Part shown: in pieces, positions 52,669 through 61,600 of the stretch
Position numbering within the stretch: the stretch's first letter is position 1
Layout of the letters: each line of letters begins with the position of its first letter
Assembly (NCBI GenBank): GCA_045599345.1
Contig: JAZRVV010000019.1
Location: forward strand, 8,989 to 72,988
Direction: 5' to 3'
Source of the DNA: UBA1227 sp045599345
GTDB lineage: Bacteria > Bacillota > Clostridia > Oscillospirales > Acutalibacteraceae
DNA length: 64,000 bases
Position numbers and translations under genes: made by a program
Notes under the pieces: generated by a model
Seen by the model: only the letters and a program-made list of their open reading frames with translations
The model's database searches: none
Told to the model about the DNA's origin: nothing

Positions 52669-53913
52669 ATGACAACACTTGAACTTTGCAAAGCAGCAAA
52701 GGCTGCATCAAAAAAAGTAGCGACACTCAGCACAGAGGACAAGAATCGTGCTATTCTTGTCTGTGCAGATGAGCTTATAAGCCACACTGATGCAATACTT
52801 GCTGCGAATGATAAAGATATAGAGGCTGCAAAAGGCACAATTTCAGACGTCATGATTGACCGTCTGAAACTTACAGAAGAGCGCATCAAAGGCATGGCCG
52901 ACGGCATGCGTGAGGTTGCGGCACTTCCAGACCCGGTCGGCAGGATATATGATACAGTCAACCGCCCAAGTGGCATCAAGGTTGAAAAGATTTCTGTGCC
53001 ACTTGGCGTGGTGTCAATCATCTATGAGAGCCGACCAAATGTCACAAGTGACGCCGCAACGCTTTGCTTTAAAAGCGGTAACGCTTGCGTACTCCGCGGA
53101 GGCAAGGAAAGCTACAACTCATCAAAAGCAATTGTTGATGCTCTCAAAGAGGGCTTTGAGAAGTGCGGCATCAACCCTGATGTTGTAAACTTGGTATCAG
53201 ACCTTACACGTCAGAGTGCGACAGATATAATGACAGCAGTAGGCTACGTTGACCTTCTCATTCCACGTGGTGGAGCGGGCCTTATCAAAAATGTTGTAGA
53301 GAACTCCAAGGTACCTTCTCTTCAAACGGGTACAGGTATCTGCCACATCTATGTGGATGAATCGGCAGACCTCAATATGGCTGCAAACATAATCAAGAAT
53401 GCCAAGACATCACGCCCATCAGTATGTAATGCTGAGGAGGTATGTCTTGTAAATGCAAAAATTGCAGAGGAATTCCTTCCACTGCTTAAGAAGACTATTG
53501 TTGACGAGATAGACACACCAGTAGAACTCAGGCTTGATGAGCGCGCAATCAAAATCATCGACGGCAAACCAGCCGGTGAAAATGATTTTGATACAGAGTT
53601 CCTTGACTACATCCTTGCAGTCAAGATAGTTGATGATGTTAATGAGGCAATTGATCACATCTCAAAGCATTCAACTGGCCACAGTGAAGCAATCATCACT
53701 AAAAATCCAGAGAGTGAAAAAGCATTTCTCACTTCCATAGACAGCGCTGCTGTCTATGTCAACGCATCCACACGTTTCACCGATGGCGGTGAATTTGGCC
53801 TTGGATGCGAGATGGGTATTTCGACACAGAAACTCCACGCAAGAGGCCCAGTAGGCCTTAGAGAACTCAACACATACAAGTACATCATCCATGGTGATGG
53901 ACAGATAAGATAA
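52669..53913 (+). CDS. proA: Gamma-glutamyl phosphate reductase
   Basis: A 414-residue aldehyde-dehydrogenase-fold enzyme for the second proline step. The ATG at 52669 follows AGAGGAAG; the TTG six codons upstream would overlap proB. The catalytic cysteine lies in SRPSVCNAEE. The family segments IYESRPNVT, LRGGKE and the C-terminal GPVGLRELNTYKY are intact. Confidence 0.96.
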   Translation: MTTLELCKAAKAASKKVATLSTEDKNRAILVCADELISHTDAILAANDKDIEAAKGTISDVMIDRLKLTEERIKGMADGMREVAALPDPVGRIYDTVNRPSGIKVEKISVPLGVVSIIYESRPNVTSDAATLCFKSGNACVLRGGKESYNSSKAIVDALKEGFEKCGINPDVVNLVSDLTRQSATDIMTAVGYVDLLIPRGGAGLIKNVVENSKVPSLQTGTGICHIYVDESADLNMAANIIKNAKTSRPSVCNAEEVCLVNAKIAEEFLPLLKKTIVDEIDTPVELRLDERAIKIIDGKPAGENDFDTEFLDYILAVKIVDDVNEAIDHISKHSTGHSEAIITKNPESEKAFLTSIDSAAVYVNASTRFTDGGEFGLGCEMGISTQKLHARGPVGLRELNTYKYIIHGDGQIR

Positions 53914-53924
53914 GAGGCAGAAGG

Positions 53925-54713
53925 ATGAAATACGACTATGGTTTTATAGGAGCAGGCAATATGGGTGGTGCCCTTTCCAAGGCACTTAAAGGTAAAATTA
54001 TTGCCATATCCAATAGAACACCAGAAAAAGCAGAAAAGCTTGCTAAAGAAATAAATGCCACAGCATCCACAAACGAGGATGTTGCAAGCAATTCACAATA
54101 CCTCATGCTTGGCGTAAAACCACAGGTTTTGCCAAGCCTCATTGATGAAATCTGTGAATTCATAAATCAAGAAACAATACTCGTTACAATGGCTGCTGGC
54201 GTTAAGATGGCAACTCTTGAACAACAACTAAGCAAACAAAATATAAAAATTATTCGCATCATGCCAAACACTCCTGTAGCCATCGGCGAGGGAGTGATAC
54301 TTGCATCAAAGAATGCAAATGTATCAGACGATGAATTCGGCAAATTCATCGATGACTTCACAAATGCTGGCATGATAGTGCCAGTCAATGAGGAACTCAT
54401 CGATGCAGGCTCGGTCGTAATGGGCTGTGGCCCTGCATATATCTATATGTACATAGACGCACTTGCCAAGGCAGGCGAGAGCCTTGGCCTTGACTACGAC
54501 CTCGCAGCAAAGCTCGCCAAGGCTACGACTATAGGCGCAGCAAAGCTCTCATCAGTATCCGACGAGAGCCTAAACGAGCTGCGCATCAAAGTCTGCAGCC
54601 CAGGCGGCAGCACCATCGAGGGCGTCAAAGTTCTCGATAGTAAACTTGATGATCTCGTACAAGAGGCCCTCGATGCCGCTTACAAACGCACCAAAGAGCT
54701 TGCGGGCGAGTAA
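53925..54713 (+). CDS. proC: Pyrroline-5-carboxylate reductase
   Basis: A 262-residue NAD(P)H-dependent reductase for the last proline step. The Rossmann motif GFIGAGNMGGAL is at the N-terminus and the signature near GPAYIYMYIDALAKAGESLG through VCSPGGSTIEGV is complete. It completes proB-proA-proC in pathway order, ended by a hairpin at 54797. Confidence 0.96.
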   Translation: MKYDYGFIGAGNMGGALSKALKGKIIAISNRTPEKAEKLAKEINATASTNEDVASNSQYLMLGVKPQVLPSLIDEICEFINQETILVTMAAGVKMATLEQQLSKQNIKIIRIMPNTPVAIGEGVILASKNANVSDDEFGKFIDDFTNAGMIVPVNEELIDAGSVVMGCGPAYIYMYIDALAKAGESLGLDYDLAAKLAKATTIGAAKLSSVSDESLNELRIKVCSPGGSTIEGVKVLDSKLDDLVQEALDAAYKRTKELAGE

Positions 54714-54796
54714 AGGCATATATCTTGCCATAAGTGGTGCATAGGTGGTGCAAAAGTGTCAAAAAACGCTTAAAATTGATTACAAATTAGTTACAA

Positions 54797-54826
54797 GGGC
54801 ATTTTTTATAAAATGCCCAAACTTTT
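54797..54826 (+). terminator. Terminator after the pro operon
   Basis: GGGCATTTT and AAAATGCCC form a 9-bp stem around TTAT, followed by AAACTTTTT. It lies about 80 nt after proC. Confidence 0.75.
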
Positions 54827-54846
54827 TGCCATAATTTTTCCAAAAC

Positions 54847-54869
54847 AGAAAATTACAATTTGTAATTTT
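54847..54869. promoter_or_regulatory. AT-rich palindrome upstream of the 3D-domain gene
   Basis: GAAAATTACAA-T-TTGTAATTTTC is a perfect inverted repeat of 11-bp arms. Its core, TTACAA-N-TTGTAA, matches the palindrome at 3383-3395. It lies 56 bp upstream of the -35. Confidence 0.5.
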
Positions 54870-54924
54870 CTTAATTTTGCACATTTTATTGTGTAATTTG
54901 CACAAAATCAAGGCTTTAAAAAAT

Positions 54925-54985
54925 TTGACATTTCATTATTATACACATATAATACCAATCGCAAAGTGAAAATATGACTTTGCGA
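54925..54985 (+). promoter_or_regulatory. Consensus promoter and 5'-terminal stem-loop
   Basis: TTGACA (54925-54930) and TATAAT (54948-54953) with a 17-bp spacer, a perfect consensus. The expected transcript start is at ~54960, and from there TCGCAAAGT (54959-54967) and ACTTTGCGA (54977-54985) form a 9-bp stem directly ahead of the AAGGAG ribosome binding site. It may stabilise the mRNA or control translation. Confidence 0.75.
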
Positions 54986-54997
54986 AGGAGATCTTGG

Positions 54998-56245
54998 ATG
55001 GTAAAAAACGATGTCAAGCAGCGTGCCTTTACATCTGCTCCAAGTCGAATTTTTGCAGTAATATTCCTTGCACTTGTTGTAGTCGGAATTATTATTGCTT
55101 CGGCAATGTCCAATTACACCGTAAACGTAATTGCAGATGGGCAGACGATCAAAGTCACCACATCCGAGCAAAGTGCCCGAGTAATCCTTGAACAAGCTGG
55201 TTTAACTTTAGGGGAAAAAGACTGGCTTGATACTTCAAGCTTTACTGCTGGCAAAAGCGCAAGACGAGGTAATAAACTTGTCGTTAAACGCGCTATGCCA
55301 GTCACTATTGATGACAACGGTGATATAACCGAAGTTCTCATCGCAGGTACTGTTGCGGATGCACTTGAAGAAGCGGGACTCACATGTAGACCTGCCGACA
55401 AGATGAACTACAAGGAGACTGATCTCCTCGTAGAAAACATGACAATTAAAATAACGAGAGCGTTTACCGTTGACGTCATCGCCGATGGTAAAAAGCAGGA
55501 AGCCGAATTCCTTACTGGAACGGTTGCAGATGTGTTATCAAGCCTTGATATAACTCTTGGTGAAGATGATGAGGTTAGCCCATCACTTACAACGGAGCTT
55601 AAGGCTGGTAATACTGTCAGAGTCTATCGTGTGACTTACGAGGAACGTACTGCAACAGAACCTATCCGCTTTGAGACAATCCATAAAACCTCAGCACAGG
55701 TATACAAGGGTGAAACCAAGGTAGAACAAGAAGGAATAACTGGCAAGAAAGATGTAGTCTATCGTGATAAACTGATTGATGGCAAGGTTTCGAAGTCTAC
55801 CAAACTTTCTGAAAAGGTTATCGAGCCTGCGCAGAACAAGATTGTGGTATCTGGTACCAAAATCCGTGTTCTTGCGACTGGCAGCCAACTTTCGGCTATA
55901 CCTATGCCTTATGCGCTCCAGGACAATATACCAGTAAACGTTATCACTACCATTACTGGTAATTCGACTGCGTACTACGCCGCTCCTGGCAAGGGCACGG
56001 CCTCCGGCCGCCTTGCTCAGTCGGGCCACGTCGCCGTCGATCCACGCCAAATTCCATATGGCTCAGAGCTCTATATTGTAACCACAGACGGCAAGTACGT
56101 CTATGGATATTGTATCGCTGCTGATACAGGTGGATTTGTAGGCAATGGCACCATAGTTGACCTCTACTTCAACACATACGATGAATGTGTTCAGTGGGGT
56201 AACAAGCAAGTATGCATCTATGTCCTTAAATGGGGCAATGGCTAA
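54998..56245 (+). CDS. Cell-wall protein with three DUF348, one G5 and a 3D domain (YabE/Rpf-like)
   Basis: A 415-residue protein; the ATG at 54998 is 8 nt after AAGGAG (an ATG at 54974 falls in the stem-loop). A transmembrane helix near 18-37 anchors it. Three DUF348 ubiquitin-like repeats follow (about 40-80, 100-145, 150-200), a G5 domain (~210-290), and a C-terminal 3D domain from ~319 with the three Asp segments (HVAVDP, AADTGG, IVDLYF). 3D domains are lytic-transglycosylase-like. It likely remodels peptidoglycan, perhaps for growth or resuscitation. Its promoter is strong and a terminator follows. Confidence 0.92.
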   Translation: MVKNDVKQRAFTSAPSRIFAVIFLALVVVGIIIASAMSNYTVNVIADGQTIKVTTSEQSARVILEQAGLTLGEKDWLDTSSFTAGKSARRGNKLVVKRAMPVTIDDNGDITEVLIAGTVADALEEAGLTCRPADKMNYKETDLLVENMTIKITRAFTVDVIADGKKQEAEFLTGTVADVLSSLDITLGEDDEVSPSLTTELKAGNTVRVYRVTYEERTATEPIRFETIHKTSAQVYKGETKVEQEGITGKKDVVYRDKLIDGKVSKSTKLSEKVIEPAQNKIVVSGTKIRVLATGSQLSAIPMPYALQDNIPVNVITTITGNSTAYYAAPGKGTASGRLAQSGHVAVDPRQIPYGSELYIVTTDGKYVYGYCIAADTGGFVGNGTIVDLYFNTYDECVQWGNKQVCIYVLKWGNG

Positions 56246-56276
56246 TACCAAAACAAAAAAATAACAAACAAAAACA

Positions 56277-56317
56277 AACGCCTGAGAGCCAAAACTCTCA
56301 GGCGTTCATTTTTTTGC
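56277..56317. terminator. Bidirectional terminator between the 3D gene and the Hsp20 remnant
   Basis: AACGCCTGAGAG and CTCTCAGGCGTT form a 12-bp stem, with CATTTTTTT on the plus strand and TGTTTTTGTTTG on the minus strand. Confidence 0.92.
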
Positions 56318-56318
56318 G

Positions 56319-56471
56319 CTATTTAATTTCAAGCCTTCTAGAAGTAGGTTTTACTTCCTCAAGCTTTGGGAGGTTCAAGGTTAGAACACCGTTTTCGTAT
56401 TTTGCTTCAATCTCATCGGATTTAATTCCTGTTAAATCGAAAAACGAAACAAAACGACAAAATCCCTTGTT
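56319..56471 (-). pseudogene. Truncated Hsp20/alpha-crystallin remnant (C-terminal 50 codons)
   Basis: The minus frame ending in TAG at 56319 reads FFDLTGIKSDEIEAKYENGV then LTLNLPK and a tail ending RLEIK, which is the C-terminal half of an alpha-crystallin domain and the usual end of Hsp20. Upstream it hits a stop after ~50 codons, and the space where the 5' half should be holds the promoter region and start of the divergent hydrolase gene. There is no start codon or ribosome binding site. It keeps the convergent terminator of the lost gene. Hence a decayed 3' fragment. Confidence 0.8.
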
Positions 56472-56533
56472 TTACTAATTAAATGTAAGTATAATACTAA
56501 ATGAACACGTTCGTAAAAATAGGAGGACTTTTT

Positions 56534-57556
56534 ATGAAAAAATCTACACTCGCAAAAGTAGGCGCTGTTGCAGTGCTTGGCGGAACAGCAGCAGTATCAG
56601 CCGCAGGTGTCGGTGGCGTTAAACTCTGGAAGTGGCTTCAGGAGACGGCTCGTGAGACTCCACTCAACCCAGTTAACGGCTATCCATATCCAAACAGCTA
56701 CTACTATCACGAAGGCGACTATGATGTTCACTATCAGGTTGACTTCCCAACAGCAGGCACACCAATCAAGGGTAAACTTTTCATGATCCATGGTTTTGCT
56801 TGCAACTCAACATTCTATGATGAGATGGTAGAAATCCTCACAAAAGAGGGATTCGTTTGTGTACGTCCTGACGTACCAAACTGTGGCTTCTCAACACGTG
56901 AGACCAAGAACGTTGCTCCAATCGCTCGTGAGCAGCTCCTCATCCACGTTCTTGAATTCCTTGACAACTCTGGCTCAATGCCAGCTGGCAAGTGGATTTT
57001 GATGGGTCACTCAATGGGTGGCGGTATCTCAATGAACCTTGCAAACGAGTACAAGGACAAGTTCTCATCAGTACTTCTCTACGCTCCAATGGCAGCAGTT
57101 AATGCTCCAAGTTTCGTAAAGACTATCGTAACACTCGATCCAATGTGCAATCTCATGGACAAAATCTTTGGACCTGTATGCTCACACGATCCAGTAGTCA
57201 AGGCAGTTATCATGCTCATGACTGTTGATGTACGCTACAGTGCTCTCTATGATGTTAAGAAATTTGCTGATGGACTCACAGTACCAAACACAGGAACAGC
57301 AATGTGCTACATGATGGCAAGAGCAAATCCAACACTCCACGAAGATATGGCCAAGGTTGACCTTCCAATCAAACTCTTCTGGGGCCAGATGGACCTCTTT
57401 AACATGAAGTCAGTAGTTAAGAAATTCCAGGCAGCACTTCAGAATCCTGATGTAACAGTAACCAAGATTGCTGGTCACTGCCTCGTTCAGAACTGTGCAC
57501 CAGAAGTTTGTGCTGAATCACTTGCATTCTTAAAGAGAAACGGTATCATCGCATAA
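56534..57556 (+). CDS. Alpha/beta hydrolase with N-terminal membrane segment
   Basis: A 340-residue hydrolase; the ATG at 56534 follows AGGAGG. Residues 5-30 (a hydrophobic Ala/Gly/Val stretch) look like a signal or membrane anchor. The triad is Ser160 (GHSMGGG), Asp287 (GQMDLF) and His315 (AGHCLVQN). It is likely an esterase or lipase-like enzyme with unknown substrate. The next gene, 26 nt on, is a close paralogue lacking the anchor. Confidence 0.88.
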   Translation: MKKSTLAKVGAVAVLGGTAAVSAAGVGGVKLWKWLQETARETPLNPVNGYPYPNSYYYHEGDYDVHYQVDFPTAGTPIKGKLFMIHGFACNSTFYDEMVEILTKEGFVCVRPDVPNCGFSTRETKNVAPIAREQLLIHVLEFLDNSGSMPAGKWILMGHSMGGGISMNLANEYKDKFSSVLLYAPMAAVNAPSFVKTIVTLDPMCNLMDKIFGPVCSHDPVVKAVIMLMTVDVRYSALYDVKKFADGLTVPNTGTAMCYMMARANPTLHEDMAKVDLPIKLFWGQMDLFNMKSVVKKFQAALQNPDVTVTKIAGHCLVQNCAPEVCAESLAFLKRNGIIA

Positions 57557-57582
57557 AATATTAAATAGGAGAATTTAATACA

Positions 57583-58500
57583 ATGGGACTTAAGACTATC
57601 GAGTTTGTAGAAAACAAGCAAACTAAAGGTTGGCCGTATGCCAATAGCGAATACTTTACCCATGGCGATTATAAACTTCACTATAGAATCGATGCCCCAA
57701 AGGGCAAAGAAAAAGGCAAGATGTTCATGATTCACGGCTTTGGCTGTGACACCACATTCTATGATGAAATGGTTGTTGAATACACCAAAAAAGGCATGCG
57801 TTGCGTACGCGTTGACCTTCCTGATTTTGGCTATTCAACAAGAGAGATGAAAGGTATTAACTACGTTAACCGCGTAGACATGCTCATCGAACTCATGCAG
57901 TACCTTGACGAACAAGAAACCAATCCAGACAAATGGATTGTTGTTGGTCACTCAATGGGCGGTTCTGTAACACTTGACATCGCCGATAGAAAGCCGGCAA
58001 ACGTTAAAGCATACATGCTCTATGCTCCAATGTTCATGTACAACGTTCCACCAATCATGTCAAAACTCTTCATGATGAAGTGGATGGGTTCAATGATGGA
58101 CACAGCACTCAAGTATGTAATGCCATATGACGCACTCGTTAAGGTTGTACTCCTCATTGCAACTATGTCACCAAGATATATTGCAAAGTATGATGCTTCC
58201 AAGGCAGCAAATCCACTCAAGCTCCAAGACACCGGCAAGGGTCTCTGCTACATGAGTGCCCATGCATCTCATCCAGCATATGAGGATATGGATCAAATCG
58301 ACAAGCCTGTACTCCTCGTTTGGGGTGGTCTTGACCTCTTTGTTCCAAAGTCTAAGGTCAAGAAACTCTCTGAGAGCCTTCCTAGCACAACAGAGATCCA
58401 CACAATCCCACTTGCAGGCCATTGTGTAGTCCAAAACTTTGCAAAGAAGTGCTCAAAATACGGAATCGACTTCCTTAAAGGCAACCACCTTTACACCTAA
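57583..58500 (+). CDS. Cytoplasmic alpha/beta hydrolase, paralogue of the preceding gene
   Basis: A 305-residue hydrolase aligned along its length with its neighbour (shared FMIHGFxCxTTFYDEMV-like and PDFGYSTRE-like segments), without the N-terminal hydrophobic segment. The triad is Ser124 (GHSMGG), Asp251 (GGLDLF) and His280 (AGHCVVQN). TAGGAG precedes the ATG. Tandem duplication with one secreted or anchored and one cytosolic copy is the simplest reading. Substrate unknown. Confidence 0.9.
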   Translation: MGLKTIEFVENKQTKGWPYANSEYFTHGDYKLHYRIDAPKGKEKGKMFMIHGFGCDTTFYDEMVVEYTKKGMRCVRVDLPDFGYSTREMKGINYVNRVDMLIELMQYLDEQETNPDKWIVVGHSMGGSVTLDIADRKPANVKAYMLYAPMFMYNVPPIMSKLFMMKWMGSMMDTALKYVMPYDALVKVVLLIATMSPRYIAKYDASKAANPLKLQDTGKGLCYMSAHASHPAYEDMDQIDKPVLLVWGGLDLFVPKSKVKKLSESLPSTTEIHTIPLAGHCVVQNFAKKCSKYGIDFLKGNHLYT

Positions 58501-58520
58501 CAGAATACACAAAAAACAAG

Positions 58521-58561
58521 ATGAACCAGTCGACCTTTTTGGTTGATTGGTTCATTTTTTT
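58521..58561 (+). terminator. Terminator after the hydrolases
   Basis: ATGAACCA with TGGTTCAT, extended by GACC and GGTT around a T-rich loop, followed by TTTTTTT. Confidence 0.85.
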
Positions 58562-58684
58562 AATGTCTTGATTTTCTTTTTCAATGCCCAAAAACTGACT
58601 ATTAAGGTATATATTATCCCTAACTTTATTTATTAATTATTAAATGAAGTTATATATTATGTACAATTTCGGAGGCAAAAGAAT

Positions 58685-61600
58685 ATGTACGAACAGGAAA
58701 TCAAGAGAACAGAGAGACCTATGCACTATAGGTTCCTTTCCATGCTCCTTGCTTTTGCTATTGCGCTTTCCAGCGTAGTAGTTGGCATTACGCCACTTAA
58801 AGCAAAGGCAGCAAGCGAAGGCGTAACGACTTTTTATAAGTTTGACGGAAGCGTGTTTAATCTTTATGCAGATTCTGATGATGAAGCTAAGGATTACTTC
58901 GATATAGCATTTAAGAATGAAACTGATGCTGGATATGATTCCAAATACGGATATTACAAATATTTGGCATCGTATAAAGTTCCAAAGTATAGTGATTCTA
59001 TTCTTTCTCTAGGTGTCGATAACATATGCGTCCATACTTATGTTGATGGCAATGCAAATAATGGTACGGGAGAAAAGCATAGGAACTATTTCTATTCAGA
59101 TACTAGTATAAACAAGTTGAACGGTTGGAGAACTCCATTTGATGGTCAGACATTAATTCAGACTTCACTTTGGCACAAACAGGAACTAGAATTTTCTACA
59201 GCAGTTGAAGGTGGACTTCATAATAAGAATCAAGGATCTTTTGTTATTGCTGCGGAAACAGAAGAATCTCTTGAAAAAAGGGAAGGAACCGCTTTCTTCC
59301 CTGATAATATCTATGTTTCTTGGGAAGGTGCTTCCAACTGGGGAATGTATGATATAAAGTTTGCTATTGTAGATTATCTTTCAAACAAGAGTTTTGACTA
59401 TTTTAAATCTTCATTAATCGAGGAAGTAAGGGATTCACTTATAGATGGAGCAGTTTATATAGATGGTGCTACATCGACAAATTATAGTCAACTTGCCGCA
59501 AAGGACCCAACAAATATTTATATTCCTACACCTGAATCTGCTTTTAAGTCTAATCCTGACAATAAGAAGGATAGCAATGAAAGCACAGAAGATATTCACC
59601 CGTTCATGTATATGTGTACGGCTAATCTTCCTGTCAACAACATGTTAGGCTCTGGATATACAGTTAACGCGGGTTGGTTTAAAGCGATTGACCAATATGG
59701 CGTTAAATATTCAAATGAAAATTTGTCTTATAGCATTAATAATTGCCCTATTGATCCTGAGACAAAGAAACCTTATGTCTCAATTAACAACAATAAAAGC
59801 AGTGAAGATTTTGGCAAAATTACTGTTAGTGAAAGCATGCCAAACGACATAATGAGTCAAATTATTGTTACTGTAACTGCTAATACTGCTAACACTAATT
59901 GTCCTATCCAAACAATTAATTTTGCAGTAACACTTGGTGAAACGCCACGTGATTATTCTCGTGCCTCTAGATATACAAAATGGAATAGTGAAATGATTGC
60001 AGAAGCAGGAAGTTCTGCTAGTGGTGACACTGATTTCTATAAGACGCAATATGAATCAACTAAGACAGTCAATGGTTCAAGTACGTATTCATATAAGCTT
60101 GATGTTGCTAAGAATCTTGCAGTAAAGTATAGCACAGTAAATATTACAACAAGCACTTCGAACTATAAAGATATAATGCATTCGATAACTGACAATGATA
60201 ATGAACGTTATATTAATACGAATAAAATAAACAAAGATAATTTACTAAGCACCAAACTAAGTGAAGTTATTACGAGTAAGAGTGGTGCAGGTACATATAG
60301 TGAAGCATATAATACTATTGCTAGAGAAATGGGTATTATTCAACTTGCTGATATAAAAGTAGTTGTTACCAACTGGATGACGCAAGCGAAAGAAGTTACT
60401 ATTACAGGCCCTTATGTTAAATTGGATTCAAACGGTGAAGCGGCAGGAAGTGGAGGAACTTCAAGTTATCAGTTCATTTTAAACCAAAACATTAAGGAGG
60501 GATGGTATTCTGTATTTGAGCATGATGGTTCTCAAAATGCGTACCATATCTTTAAGGTTGAAAAGGACTCTACAAATCCTTTATTAGGTGAATTTATAGA
60601 CATTAATGGAAAAACATCTTACGGAGATATAGCTATAGCAGAAGATGGAGTAATTAATATTCTTTCGAAAAGTTATGAAACAAATGGACTAACATATGAT
60701 AGGCCACAAGGTGGACTTATAGCTATGGTATATGGCTATCCTAATAATGCTATGTCAACTATACAGAGTTCCAAATCTCTTGTAGACCTTACGAAAGAAA
60801 ATTTATTTACTAATAAAGAATATAAAATCACTGATTCTGCTTTTTTCCCTGAAAAAATAGAACTGGGATGGCGTGCGAATGATGACCATCTCAGTGCCGC
60901 TGATGTAGCCACAGTGCCTGGAGTGTATACTTATAAGTTTGTAGCTAACGATAACTCCTCAACAAAGACAATTAAAATAGGGGATGCTTCTTCTGGCAAT
61001 GGAAAAATAACTAAAGGTATGAGTGCCATAGATGTTGCCAGTTTAATGAAAAGTAAACTAGAAAGTACAAATAATATCAAAAACAAATATGAGATACAAC
61101 TTGATGGTGATAGGATTATTTTAACTGAAAAATCAGGAAATTATGGTGCTGGAATTCTTACTGTTTCTGGTAATGGAGCTAGCCTTGTAACGCCTTCAAT
61201 AGTTTCTTCCCCTTATAAGCAAACTACATTTGCAATTAAGTCAACTACCGGATATTATGATGAGAATTATGTTGTTGAGGACAATAAGGGAAATATGGTC
61301 TTCTTTGAAGATGATTATGTGGTAACAGATAGTACTGGCGAAAGTTCATCAATCTTTACGGGAATTGCGAAGGATGGAAATAGTACAGTAACAAAAAATT
61401 TGAATAATAAATATAGCCCTGCTTATAGTGGTAGCAAAATTAATATTTATCCATTTTTATATAGTTATTCTTTGACAGGTACGCTTTTTGACGAAAATAA
61501 TGCAATCCTTGATAGTGGACTTGTTGATGTTAAAGATGGCGTTATAGCAAACTTTAAGCCGGTAACAATAAATGGTGTTCCGAACAAGTCTATTGGTAAA

